Part shown: positions 26,016 to 34,702 of the stretch, in pieces
Layout of the letters: the number at the start of each line of letters is the position of its first letter
Numbering within the stretch: position 1 is the stretch's first letter
Program-made: the position numbers and the translations under genes
The notes under the pieces: generated by a model
What the model was told of the DNA's origin: nothing
The model's input: only the letters and a program-made list of their open reading frames with translations
Database searches by the model: none
Assembly: GCA_963738365.1 (NCBI GenBank)
Contig: CAVTWH010000006.1
Coordinates: 62,001-126,000, forward strand
DNA: 64,000 nt
Direction of reading: 5' to 3'
Origin: CAVTWH01 sp963738365
Lineage (GTDB): Bacteria; Actinomycetota; Actinomycetes; Mycobacteriales; Micromonosporaceae

Positions 26016-27290
26016 TCAGCTGGTCCAGCGGGCAATCACGGTCGACCCGCCGCGTACGGTGTCGCCCGCCGCCACGGTGGCCTGCGCCGCGTCGGCCGGC
26101 AGGTACACGTCGGTACGCGAGCCGAACCGGATCAGCCCGAAGCGCTCACCCTTGGCCAGCAGGGCGCCCACCGGGGCGCGCTGCACGATGCGCCGGGCGA
26201 TCAGGCCGGTGCGCTGCGCCACCACCACCGTGCCGTGCGCCGTGTCCAGCACTGTGTACGCCGCCACATTGTGCTCGGCCGCCGGCTTCATGGCGGCCGC
26301 GAACCCGCCGTCCTCGACGAAGTAGTCGGCCACCCGGCCGGCTACCGGCGCCCGGTTGACGTGCACGTCCAGGACCGACAGGAAGACCGCGACGCGCAGG
26401 TACTCGGCGTCGCCGAAGCGGACGTCCCGGCGCCGCTCCACCGAGAGCACCTTGCCGTCCGAGGCGGCCACCACGGCCGCGTCGTCCTCCGGGATCTCCC
26501 GCTCCGGGTCCCGGAAGAACGCCGCCACCGGCAGCGCCAGCGCGGCCGGCAGCAGCCACAGCTTCGACGACGGCCGGGCCGCCCGGGTGGCGGCCGCCAG
26601 CCCCACCGCGATACCGGCGGCGGCGACGCCGTTGGAGTCGATGTTCATGCTCCGGGTCAGCGGCACGCTGGACGGCCGGCGGGCCGGCGCCAGCCGCTCC
26701 AGCACCGCCAGCGGCGCCGGCGTGTACCGCAGCCGGTGCACCCGCAGCGGCGGGGAGTTGCGCAGCACCAGGTCCGCTCCGGCGCCGGAGAACGCCTGCT
26801 GGCGCTCCAGCTCGGCGCTCGCCCCGTCAGCGAGCCCCGGCACGGCGAGCACGGCGACCGCCAGCACCCCGCCCTCGGCCAGGTGCTTGGCCAGCTCGTC
26901 CAGCCGCGCCCGGGTCGCCTCGGCGCTGCCCTGCAGCGGCTGGGCCAGGATCACCACGTCGGCCGGGTCGGCCTCGCCGAGGCTCTCCAGCACGGTGATC
27001 TTCCGGGCGGCCCACGGGCCCTGCTCCTCGATCGCGGCGCGCACCCCGTCGGCGGCGCCGGCCGCGGGTACCACCGCGATGTCGTCGCCCGGCAGCAGGT
27101 CGCCGAGCACGGCGCGGAGCACGGCCGAGTCGGCGTCCGCCTCGACGATCAGGCCGCGCTTCGGACCGGCGTGCCGGGACAGTTCGAGGGTGAGCACCCC
27201 GGCCACCCGGTCACCGACGCGGGCCGGGCCGAACAGTCCGGCCACGGCGGGCAGCGGCGGCTGGGCGGGCTCGGCGGGCGACTGACTCAT
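26016..27290 (-). CDS. psd: Phosphatidylserine decarboxylase with N-terminal methyltransferase-like extension
   Basis: 424 residues; ATG 27290 has CAGGAG six bases upstream. The C-terminal 215 residues are the decarboxylase: AASDGKVLSVE (catalytic Asp), VFLSVLDVHVNRAPVAGRV (His) and the self-cleavage site RFGSRTDVYLP, where Ser becomes the pyruvoyl group. The first 200 residues are a Rossmann-like domain (AGVLTLELSRHAG, DADSAVLRAVLGDLLPGDD, DVVILAQPLQGSAEA) resembling class-I methyltransferases but without a clear SAM glycine motif. Bacterial enzymes of this class are normally about 200-220 residues, so this is roughly double length. It makes phosphatidylethanolamine from the PssA product. 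Confidence 0.9.
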   Translation of the reverse strand: MSQSPAEPAQPPLPAVAGLFGPARVGDRVAGVLTLELSRHAGPKRGLIVEADADSAVLRAVLGDLLPGDDIAVVPAAGAADGVRAAIEEQGPWAARKITVLESLGEADPADVVILAQPLQGSAEATRARLDELAKHLAEGGVLAVAVLAVPGLADGASAELERQQAFSGAGADLVLRNSPPLRVHRLRYTPAPLAVLERLAPARRPSSVPLTRSMNIDSNGVAAAGIAVGLAAATRAARPSSKLWLLPAALALPVAAFFRDPEREIPEDDAAVVAASDGKVLSVERRRDVRFGDAEYLRVAVFLSVLDVHVNRAPVAGRVADYFVEDGGFAAAMKPAAEHNVAAYTVLDTAHGTVVVAQRTGLIARRIVQRAPVGALLAKGERFGLIRFGSRTDVYLPADAAQATVAAGDTVRGGSTVIARWTS

Positions 27291-27363
27291 CGTCAACTCC
27301 TGATGGATCGCGGACTGGCCGGCGGCGGCGCCGCAGCGCCCCCGCCGGCCAGCATAGGCCGTG

Positions 27364-27591
27364 TCAGTCCTGCGGGCCGTCGGCAGGCGCGGCTGCCGGC
27401 TCGTCTTCCCGGCCGCCGCGTACCGCCCCCACCAGACCCACCGCGCCCAGCGTGATCAGGGCGGCGGCGGCCAGCCAGCCCACCGCCGGCAGGTTCACGT
27501 CCAGCCAGCCGGCCAGTACCTGGCGGGCGGCGATCAGGACGAACACCACCCCGAAGACCAGTGACACGAGATCCGCACGGTGCCGCTTCAT
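27364..27591 (-). CDS. Small two-helix membrane protein
   Basis: 75 residues; ATG 27591 preceded by GGAGGT at good spacing. Helix 1 LVSLVFGVVFVLIAARQVLA and helix 2 VGWLAAAALITLGAVGLVGA, with a charged acidic C-terminus. The start overlaps the stop of the large PspC protein (ATGA), so it is co-translated with it and likely a small subunit or accessory of the same envelope-stress module. The function is otherwise unknown. Confidence 0.8.
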   Translation of the reverse strand: MKRHRADLVSLVFGVVFVLIAARQVLAGWLDVNLPAVGWLAAAALITLGAVGLVGAVRGGREDEPAAAPADGPQD

Positions 27592-29495
27592 CGATGTACC
27601 TCCAGTCCACCGGCGTTGATCCGGATGTTGAGGACCAGCGAGCCGCCGCCCGCGCCGTCGGCGCCCAGGTCGGTGACGGTCTGCTCGCCGGTGTTCACGC
27701 CGTCCCACTGGTGGCTGAAGACGTCGCCGTCGCCCGCGTCGACCCGGGCGTGTACCTCGACGTCGACGTCGGCCGGCAGGATCACCTGCACGTCGCCCAC
27801 GTTGCTGCGCAGGTCGACGGTGGCGCTGTGCCCGGCGAAGTCGACCTTCGACAGGTCCAGGGTGACGTCACCGAGCCCGTGGGTGTACTCGTCGGCCAGC
27901 TGCTCGATGCTGGTCGGCGCCCAGGTGATGTCACCGGCGCCCCGGTGCATGCCGCCGCTGTCCACGCGTCCCACCAGGCCGGTGACCGCCACCGCCACGG
28001 CCAGCACCAGGCCCAGGCCGATCAGCCCGCGGGCCCGGCCCAGCCAGGTACCGACGATCATGCCGAGCCCGACCACGCCCAGCGCCAGCGCCAGGTACGC
28101 CCCCAGCGGGACGCTCAGCCCGGCCAGATCGAGCACGCCCAGTACGCCCAGCGTGAGCACGGCAACCGAGCAGGTCAGCGCGGACAGCCGGGACCGCTCA
28201 CGGGGCGGCTTGGGTGGCCGGGGCGCCGGCTGCGCCAGCCCCGGGTAGGGGTACTGCGGGCGCTGCGGGGGCGGCGCCCCGGCCGGCGGCGGAGTGGGCA
28301 CGTAGGGGCCGTGCGGTGCGAACGGCGGCCGGTACGTCGGTGGCGTGCCGGGCGGCGACACGGTCGCCGTCTGCCACTGCGGTGCCGGCGTGGGCGGGTA
28401 CCCCGGGTACGGGGGCGTCTGCGGCGGATACGGGCCCAGCGGCCGGCTCCCGGGCAGGTGCCCGTTGCGGGCACCCACCACCACCAGCACCACCGCCACG
28501 CCGACCACCAGCAGCACCGACCAGAACCGGTGCTGGCTGACGACCAGGCTCAGCCCGATCGCCGCACCGACCGTGCCGATCAGCACGGCCAGCGGATTCG
28601 TGCTGGTCCGGCCGCGGCCGAAGAGCGCCTCCAGCGGTGAACCGGAGTCGCCTTCGGCCGGGATGAGCAGCCAGCCGATCAGGTACAGCACGATGCCCAG
28701 GCCACCGGCCAGGCCGAAGACGGCGAACAGCACCCGCCACAGCACCGGGTCGGTGTTGCTGGCCCGTCCGATCGCCGCACACACTCCGGCCAGCACCCGG
28801 CCCTGGGCCGGGCGCGCCAGCCCGTAGCGGATGGCGAAGCCGTCGGTACCCGCGGCGAAGCCCCAGCCGCCCGGGGGCGGGGTACCGAAGCGCGGCCCGT
28901 CACCCGGCGGCGGCCCGGGTGGGGCGGAGCCCGGTGGCGGGGGAACGTTGGGCGGCGGGTAGTTGGGCGGTGGGTAGTTGGGCGGTGGGTAGTTGGGCGG
29001 GTAGTTCGGCGGTGGGAAGGTGCCGCCGCCCAGCCTGCTTTCACCGGCTCCCCGGTATCCACCGGCCCCCCCGGCCGGTGCTCCGGCGGCGGCCGGGGGA
29101 GTGTCGGTGGCGCCGCTGGACGCGCCCGCGCCGGCCGCCCCGAGCCGCGCCGTGTCGGCGGCGGCCGTCCCGGGCTCCGGCTCGCCGCCCGGCCACCCGG
29201 GCTCCGGCTCGCCGCCCGGCCACCCGGGCTCGGCTGCGCTCCCGGTTCGCGCCGTGCCGGACTCGGCGTCGGCGCTGTCCGATCCGGCCGTGCCGGACTC
29301 GGACCCGTCCGCCACGATCCCGGGTCCGGCGGTGCCGGGGTGGGGCTGGTCGGCGACGGTGCGGGGCTCGTGGGCGGCGGTCCGGGGCTCGGTGGTGTCG
29401 GGCCCGGGCTCGTCGGCCGATGGGTCCTGCTGCGCGTCGGCGCCGGTCTGCCGTGGCGTACGGGCGGGGTCCACCCCGCCAGGCTCGTTGGTCAT
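27588..29495 (-). CDS. PspC-domain protein with LiaF-like C-terminus
   Basis: 635 residues. Residues 1-150 are acidic and low-complexity, with EPGWPGGEP repeats; 155-210 hold PPPNYPPPNYP repeats. The PspC domain follows (YGLARPAQGRVLAGVCAAIG, then DPVLWRVLFAVFGLAGG), then several membrane helices (VLIGTVGAAIGLSLVVSQHR; FWSVLLVVGVAVVLVVVG) and a Pro-rich linker. The C-terminus is a beta-rich LiaF/DUF4097-like domain outside the membrane (LGDVTLDLSKVDFAGHSATV, DLRSNVGDVQVILPADVDVE). ATG 29495 has CGGAGC upstream. It is divergent from a PspC-type histidine kinase and resembles the sensory partner in Lia/Esr-type cell-wall stress systems. Confidence 0.87.
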   Translation of the reverse strand: MTNEPGGVDPARTPRQTGADAQQDPSADEPGPDTTEPRTAAHEPRTVADQPHPGTAGPGIVADGSESGTAGSDSADAESGTARTGSAAEPGWPGGEPEPGWPGGEPEPGTAAADTARLGAAGAGASSGATDTPPAAAGAPAGGAGGYRGAGESRLGGGTFPPPNYPPNYPPPNYPPPNYPPPNVPPPPGSAPPGPPPGDGPRFGTPPPGGWGFAAGTDGFAIRYGLARPAQGRVLAGVCAAIGRASNTDPVLWRVLFAVFGLAGGLGIVLYLIGWLLIPAEGDSGSPLEALFGRGRTSTNPLAVLIGTVGAAIGLSLVVSQHRFWSVLLVVGVAVVLVVVGARNGHLPGSRPLGPYPPQTPPYPGYPPTPAPQWQTATVSPPGTPPTYRPPFAPHGPYVPTPPPAGAPPPQRPQYPYPGLAQPAPRPPKPPRERSRLSALTCSVAVLTLGVLGVLDLAGLSVPLGAYLALALGVVGLGMIVGTWLGRARGLIGLGLVLAVAVAVTGLVGRVDSGGMHRGAGDITWAPTSIEQLADEYTHGLGDVTLDLSKVDFAGHSATVDLRSNVGDVQVILPADVDVEVHARVDAGDGDVFSHQWDGVNTGEQTVTDLGADGAGGGSLVLNIRINAGGLEVHR

Positions 29496-29646
29496 GCTCC
29501 GATACTCGTCGCTGTGGCACCCGAGCTGCCTCAGGACCGTACCCTGACGCCACCCTGAGATGTCCCCGCCGAATGTCCGGGCGGTCCCTGTGGTGGCCGC
29601 GTCGGCCGGCGTGTGACGATCGGATCAACCAAGTTCGAGGAGTCCC
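29496..29646. promoter_or_regulatory. Divergent promoter region of the PspC stress module
   Basis: 151 bases between the PspC/LiaF-like gene and the kinase gene. An inverted repeat TCAGG-ACCGTAC-CCTGA is at 29531-29547, followed by another CCTGA at 29553-29557, a plausible response-regulator site. No gene. Confidence 0.45.
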
Positions 29647-30894
29647 GTGCCCGCCGCCGTTCGTCGCCTGTACCGCAACCCGCAACGCCGGGTGGTCGCG
29701 GGGGTGGCCGCCGGCCTGGCCGAGCACCTGCGGCTGCCGGTGTTCGCGGTACGGATCGCCTTCGTGGCACTGCTCATCCCCAACGGGCTCGGCGCGGTGC
29801 TCTACGCGGCCTTCTGGGCCGTGCTGCCCCGGAGCCCGATGGCCGGTCAGCCCAGCGGCCGGGACCGTCGCCAGGTGATGCCGTTCGTGCTGCTCTGTGC
29901 CGGGGTGCTGCTGCTGCAGGCGCTGGCCGGCTGGGGTGGCTGGGACGTGGTGCTCGGCTGGCTGGTGGCGATGGTGGCGGTGGGCGCCGGTACCATCTGG
30001 CATCTCGCCGACCCGATCCGCCGCCGCCGGTGGAGCGAGCAGCTGCCCAACGCGCCGTGGATGGGCGTGGTCGTCGACGGCAACGACCGCCGCTCCTACG
30101 TGCTGCGCCTGGTGGGCGGGGGCATCTGCGTCATCGTCGGCCTGATCGGGGTGGCCGTGGTGCTCTCCCCGAGCGGCGGGGTCGGCTTCGCCGACATCGG
30201 TACCGGCATGGTGTTCGGCCTCATCGGCCTGGCCGGCCTGGCCCTGGTGCTGGCGCCGCTGCTGTTCCGGACCTTCAACCAGCTGCGTACCGAGCGCGAG
30301 GCGCGCATCCGCGAGCAGGAGCGGGCCGAGGTCGCCGCGGTCGTGCACGACCAGGTGCTGCACACCCTGGCGCTGATCCAGCGCAACGCGGCCGACACCA
30401 AGACGGTCATCCGGCTGGCCCGGGGCCAGGAGCGCAGCCTGCGCAACTGGCTCTACAAGCCGACCGCCGCCGCCAGCGAGACGTTCGCCGCCGCCATCGA
30501 GGAGGCGGTCGCCGAGGTGGAGGACTCCTTCGGGCTGGCGGTGGAGTCGGTGGTGGTCGGCGACCGGGCGATGGACGAGCGGATCGGCGCGCTGGTGGCC
30601 GCCGCCCGGGAGGCGATGGTCAACGCGGCCAAACATGCCAAGGTGGAGACCATCTCGCTCTACGCCGAAGTGGAGTGCCGCGAGATCAGCGTCTTCGTGC
30701 GGGACCGGGGGGTCGGCTTCGACCCGGACCACCTGGACACCGACCGGCAGGGGCTGCGCGGGTCGATCATCGGCCGGATGAGCCGGCACGGCGGGCGCGC
30801 CGAGGTACGCAGCGAGCCCGGCGAGGGTACCGAGGTGCGGCTGTTCATGCCCATCCCGGAGCAGCAGAGCGAGGCAGAGGCGGAGAAGTCATGA
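29647..30894 (+). CDS. PspC-type sensor histidine kinase
   Basis: 415 residues; GTG 29647 follows GAGGAG. N-terminal PspC domain (LYRNPQRRVVAGVAAGLAEH, then RIAFVALLIPNGLGAVLYAA), four to five membrane helices to about residue 215, then a HisKA_3-type dimerisation helix with the phospho-acceptor in AAVVHDQVLHTLALIQRNA, and an HATPase_c domain (EAMVNAAKHAKVETISLY, FVRDRGVGFDPD, SEPGEGTEVRLFMP). It phosphorylates the NarL-type regulator encoded next, whose ATG overlaps its stop (ATGA). The architecture resembles LiaS and actinobacterial EsrS envelope-stress kinases. The signal is probably membrane or cell-wall damage. Confidence 0.92.
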   Translation: MPAAVRRLYRNPQRRVVAGVAAGLAEHLRLPVFAVRIAFVALLIPNGLGAVLYAAFWAVLPRSPMAGQPSGRDRRQVMPFVLLCAGVLLLQALAGWGGWDVVLGWLVAMVAVGAGTIWHLADPIRRRRWSEQLPNAPWMGVVVDGNDRRSYVLRLVGGGICVIVGLIGVAVVLSPSGGVGFADIGTGMVFGLIGLAGLALVLAPLLFRTFNQLRTEREARIREQERAEVAAVVHDQVLHTLALIQRNAADTKTVIRLARGQERSLRNWLYKPTAAASETFAAAIEEAVAEVEDSFGLAVESVVVGDRAMDERIGALVAAAREAMVNAAKHAKVETISLYAEVECREISVFVRDRGVGFDPDHLDTDRQGLRGSIIGRMSRHGGRAEVRSEPGEGTEVRLFMPIPEQQSEAEAEKS

Positions 30895-31569
30895 CGGAGA
30901 CGACAGGCGACCGGGCGCTGCGGGTGTTCCTGGTCGACGACCACGCGATGTTCCGCGCCGGGGTACGCGCCGAGCTGGGCGGCCGGGGCGTCGGGGCGGC
31001 CACCGTCGAGGTGGTGGGCGAGGCCAGTTCGGTCAGCCAGGCGGTGACCGCCATCGCCGCCACCCTGCCCGACGTCGTGCTGCTCGACGTGCACATGCCC
31101 GACGGCGGCGGCCGGGCGGTCCTGGAGGCGGTCCGGCGTACCCATCCGCAGGTGAAGTTCCTGGCGCTGTCGGTGTCCGACTCGGCCGAGGACGTCATCG
31201 GGCTGATCCGGGCCGGGGCGCGCGGGTACGTCACCAAGACCATCTCGCCGGACGACCTGACGGCGGCGATCCGCCGGGTGGCCGACGGGGACGCCGTGTT
31301 CAGTCCCCGGCTCGCCGGGTTTCGTGCTGGACGCCTTCGCGGCCCGGCCGGACGCCCCGGTCGCCGACCCGGAGCTGGATCAGCTCACCAACCGGGAGCG
31401 CGAGGTGCTGCGGCTGCTGGCCCGCGGGTACGCCTACAAGGAGATCGCCAAGGAGCTGTACATCTCCATCAAGACGGTGGAGACGCACGTCTCCAACGTG
31501 CTGCGCAAGCTGCAGATGTCCAACCGCTACGAGCTGTCCCGCTGGGCCGCCGACCGCCGGCTCGTCTAA
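30891..31569 (+). pseudogene. NarL/LuxR response regulator, interrupted by one frameshift
   Basis: Partner of the PspC kinase. The receiver (30891 to about 31320) is complete: FLVDDHAMFRAG acidic pair, VVLLDVHMPDGGG phospho-aspartate, VTKTISPDDL lysine. The frame breaks at GGGTTTCG (31317-31324). Removing one base restores LAGFVLDAFAARPD and the normal HTH domain (LTNREREVLRLLARGYAYKE, then IKTVETHVSNVLRKLQ) to the stop at 31569. The result would be about 225 residues, the usual NarL length. As both halves are well conserved, a base-calling error is more likely than a dead gene. It converges with mshB 8 bases away. Confidence 0.85.
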
Positions 31570-31577
31570 CCGGCGGC

Positions 31578-32317
31578 TCAGGCGGTGGAGAAGACGCTGA
31601 ACGCCTCGGCGTAGCGGCCCTCCGGCAGCCCGAGCTGGGCGGCCACCGCGGCCAGCCGCTCGCGCACCATCGTCGCCACGTCGAAGTGGCTGACCTGGCG
31701 TGGCGTGCGCGCGCAGCGCGGCGAGCTTGGCGTCGAGCTGGTCGGTGATGTCGACGGCGTGGTCCGGGTCGGGTCCGGCGGTGTACCAGACCTCGCGCAC
31801 CGTCCACGGCTTCAGCCCCTCGTCGCGCAGCAGCTCGGGCAGGGCGAACTCGTTGCGCGCGTCCGGGTAGATGGCGCAGGTGGTGGCCTCGCCGACGGCC
31901 AGGTGGTCCGGGTGGCTGGGGCCGGCGATGCGGTCGTAGCGGCGCAGCGGGGACGAGGTGAGCACCCGGTCCGGCCGGTACCGGCGGATCGCCCGGACGA
32001 TCTCCTTGCGCAGCTCCAGCGACGGCGTGACGCTGCCGTCGCGAGTACCCCTCCAGGAACTCCACGCTGGTCACCCCGACGGCGGCCGCGGCGGCCCGCT
32101 GCTCGGCTTCGCGCAGCGCCGGCATCTGGTCGCGCGGGGTGGCGTCGAAGCCGCCCGAGTCGCCCCGGGTGACCAGCAGGTAGCTGACCTCGATGCCGGC
32201 GGCCACCCAGCCGGCGATGGTGCCGGCGGCGCCGAAGTCGACGTCGTCCGGGTGGGCGGCGACCACCAGGGCGCGCTCGGCGTCGGTGATGGGCGTCGCG
32301 GAGGGTGGGAAGCTCAC
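31578..32317 (-). pseudogene. mshB: PIG-L deacetylase MshB-type, with two frameshifts
   Basis: N-acetyl-glucosaminyl-inositol deacetylase-type enzyme of mycothiol synthesis. The zinc motif AHPDDVDFGAAGT and LLVTRGDSGG are in the first frame from GTG 32317. One extra base near 32038-32045 separates VEFLEGYS from a second frame with PSHPDHLAVGEATTCAIYPD (the second zinc histidine set). A further extra base near 31692-31703 moves to a third frame ending EAFSVFSTA. Correcting both gives about 245 residues, as for PIG-L enzymes. TAGGCT 8 bases upstream of the GTG suggests a leaderless mRNA. Mycothiol-specific activity is inferred; the related Mca amidase is the alternative. Confidence 0.75.
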
Positions 32318-32538
32318 GGACACCGAGCCTAACGGCCGCCGCACCGCCAGCCCCGGCGCCCCCGCGACCGCTTCGGACGCGCTGGATTTGCCAGCCGCTT
32401 TCCGGCGCGCCGGGTCTGCCAGCCGCAGCCGGCCCGGGACGGGAGCTGGACGTGGCCGAGACGAGTGCCGGCCGGGGGACCGGGGTGGCGCCGATCTGTC
32501 GGTTCGGCCGGCGTGGACGACACCGGCCGCCCCGGGGG

Positions 32539-32979
32539 TCAACCGATGCTGCACACGAACATGCTCACCGTGCCGCCGACGTTCTCCGGGGTCGTGGTTC
32601 CGTAAAAGGCGAATTGGGCGCTCGCGCCGGGTGGGAGCGCGTTGTCGTAGGACGTGGCGGAGAACCAACCGTCACCGTACTCGGGCATTGGTTGCACGCC
32701 CCACCAGAAATTGTTGGACGTGCCCGGTGGCAGCGAGATGTAGACGACCCAGTTGGTCGACGTCACCCGGCCGGTGTTCTTGATGCTCGCACTGACCTCG
32801 AACTGCGGCCCCGGCTGCCACGGATCGCTCCAGAAGCTCGCGTCGTAGGTCAGTTCACAGGGGATGGCGGCCTGGCTCGGCGTGACGAGGGCGAGCGAGC
32901 CGACTGCGCCGACCATGGCGGCCGCCAGGCCGGCGATCAGGCGCCGTACGGCACGACGGTGAGCAGGTGGGTGCTTCAT
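32539..32979 (-). CDS. Secreted CBM2-like protein
   Basis: 146 residues; ATG 32979 preceded by GGAG at six bases. A signal peptide with Arg-rich n-region (HRRAVRRLIAGLAAAMVGAV, cleavage after PSQAA) and then one beta-sandwich domain of carbohydrate-binding family 2 type: CELTYDASFWSDPW, FEVSASIKNTGRVTSTNWVV, FWWGVQP, FSATSYDNALPPGASAQFAF, ending VSMFVCSIG. No catalytic domain. It may bind cellulose or chitin outside the cell, or be a stand-alone adhesin. It is intact although flanked by frameshifted genes. A 10-base palindrome ACATCGATGT lies upstream at 33046-33055. Confidence 0.82.
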   Translation of the reverse strand: MKHPPAHRRAVRRLIAGLAAAMVGAVGSLALVTPSQAAIPCELTYDASFWSDPWQPGPQFEVSASIKNTGRVTSTNWVVYISLPPGTSNNFWWGVQPMPEYGDGWFSATSYDNALPPGASAQFAFYGTTTPENVGGTVSMFVCSIG

Positions 32980-33103
32980 GCGATTCTCCACTCAGGAAAC
33001 CCCGATCCGCCGGCCAGCCGACAGAATGGCGGAATCCTAGCGGTTACATCGATGTGGGTCAATCAATGTGGCGGCTCGTTGCAGTACCGGCCTGCTGCGG
33101 GTA

Positions 33104-33451
33104 CTAGAGCCGGCCGCGGCCGGCGCGCAGGATCAGCAGGGCGAGCTGGGTGCCGTCCTCGCCCAGGGCGTCGCGGAAGCGTTCCATGATCTCCCGCTCG
33201 CGGGAGAGCACCAGGCGGGTACCGCCGGAGGCGACCCGGGTGGCGCCGACCTCCCGGGAGATGGCCGCCCGCTCCTGCCAGAGCGCGATGATCGCCGCGT
33301 CGATCTCGTCGATGCGCTGGCGCAGGCCGGCGATGTGCTGGTCGGCGCCAGCGCCGGTGCCGCCGGCCGGCTGCCCGGCCGCGTCGGGCCCGCTGGGGCC
33401 GCTGTCGTCCGAGCCGCCCGGCTGCGGCTGGTCCAGGATGGTGGCGCTCAT
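33104..33451 (-). CDS. Chorismate mutase, AroQ type
   Basis: 115 residues; ATG 33451 behind GAAGGAG. An Ala/Gly-rich leader of about 40 residues precedes the AroQ helix bundle: LRQRIDEIDAAIIALWQERA (first helix with the catalytic Arg), ISREVGATR, and VLSREREIMERFRDALGEDG. It rearranges chorismate to prephenate for phenylalanine and tyrosine synthesis, in the cytosol. It is monocistronic here, with a hairpin upstream that ends the preceding membrane gene. Confidence 0.9.
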   Translation of the reverse strand: MSATILDQPQPGGSDDSGPSGPDAAGQPAGGTGAGADQHIAGLRQRIDEIDAAIIALWQERAAISREVGATRVASGGTRLVLSREREIMERFRDALGEDGTQLALLILRAGRGRL

Positions 33452-33507
33452 CGGTGCTCCTTCGTCAGGTACGGGCGAGTGGGCCCGGTGCACGCCCGGA
33501 ACGCAGC

Positions 33508-33537
33508 AACGCCCCGGGCTGGTGAGCCCGGGGCGTT
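33508..33537 (-). terminator. Terminator hairpin downstream of the frameshifted membrane gene
   Basis: AACGCCCCGGGCT (33508-33520), four-base loop, AGCCCGGGGCGTT (33525-33537): 13 perfect base pairs between the membrane gene (stop at 33653) and the chorismate mutase start. Confidence 0.8.
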
Positions 33538-33652
33538 TCGCAGGTCTGTCGATCAGGAGCGACCCACGGCTGCCGGACTCCCGACGCCGTAGGCAAAAAA
33601 TCGCCGCTGACTGCTCACGTTGACGAGTATGCCACCGGGGCCTGGGCGGACG

Positions 33653-34420
33653 TCAACCGGGCACACCCCCGTCGGGCGTCTTGCGTCGTGCGGAGTACCA
33701 CAGCCAGGCCAGGCCGACGACGGGCAGGACCAGCGGCACGTAGCCGTACCCCTGGCCGTAGTCGGACCAGACGGTGGCGTCCGGGAAGGCGTCCGCGCGA
33801 CCAGCAGCTGGCTGTCCCGACGGCGAGCACGCCGGCCAGTTCGAAGCTGACGCAGCCGAGCGCCAGCCGCCGGTTGTCCCGGGCCAGCGCCACGGTCGCC
33901 ACGATGTAGACCACCCCGGCGAGCGCGGAGAGCAGGTACGCCAGCGGCGCCTCGGAGAACTTGGTGGCGATCTGGACGGCGGCGCGGGCAGTCGGCGGAG
34001 AGCGCGAAGAGCCCGTACACGGCGACGAGCACCCGCCCCGGGCCCGCGTTGATCTTCTCGGTCAGCCATGCCACACCTGGTTCAACCGGACCACCAGTAC
34101 CGGATCGACCAGGCAGGCGACTGCGGCGATGATTGACCCCCAGCGGGTCGGCTCCAACTGCGCCAGCACGATCCCGGCCGGCACGATCAGCGCGATGGTG
34201 GCCAGGTAGCCGGCGAACGGCACCGGCTCGGCGGGGCTGCCGGCGCCGGCCGCGCGCAGCACGCTGGCCGCCACATGCACCAGTACCAGCAGCTCGACCA
34301 CGCGCCAGCCCGACCAGCTCCCGCCGGCCGGGGGCGCGGTCCCGCGCGGCCAGCAGCAGGCACCACGCCGCCATCAGCGAGTGCGCAGACCACGACCGCC
34401 GTACCGGTCCAGTCCGTCAT
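33653..34420 (-). pseudogene. Integral membrane protein, broken by several frameshifts
   Basis: Fragments in three frames join into one membrane protein. MTDWTGTAVVVCAL starts at 34420, then MAAWCLLLAARDRAPG, VELLVLVHVAASVLRAAGAG, YLATIALIVPAGIVLAQLEP, GRVLVAVYGLFALSA, GVVYIVATVALARDNRRLAL, GCVSFELAGVLAVG, and VWSDYGQGYGYVPLVLPVVG with LAWLWYSARR at the end. At least three single-base shifts are needed. The order and hydrophobic pattern are those of an actinobacterial membrane protein of about 255 residues with six to seven helices; I do not know its function. A terminator hairpin follows. Confidence 0.65.
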
Positions 34421-34439
34421 GGCGGTTGACTGTATGGCC

Positions 34440-34590
34440 GGGGCTGCGTCCCGGCTCGGCGGGGTCCGGCGGGGCTGCGTCCCGGCTCGGCGGGGTCCGG
34501 CGGGGCTGCGTCCCGGCTCGGCGGGGTCCGGCGGGGTTGCGTCCCGGCTCGGCGGGGCTGCGTTCCAGCTGGGCGGGGTCGGCCGGGGCG
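34440..34590. repeat. Tandem 31-bp repeat upstream of pcrA
   Basis: Unit GGGGCTGCGTCCCGGCTCGG plus CGGGGTCCGGC begins at 34440, 34471, 34502 and 34533; the last copy is shortened and a degenerate copy follows at 34554. A 31-base period is not a multiple of three, which argues against coding. It occupies the gap between two divergent genes. Confidence 0.85.
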
Positions 34591-34702
34591 GCGGGGCGGC
34601 CGCCCGGGGTCGGTGCGGAGTGTGCCGCTTGGGGCTGCCGGGGTGCCAGGGGCGGCCAGGCCCGGCGGGGATGTCGGGGCGCGGGCATAGACTCGGGCCG
34701 CG

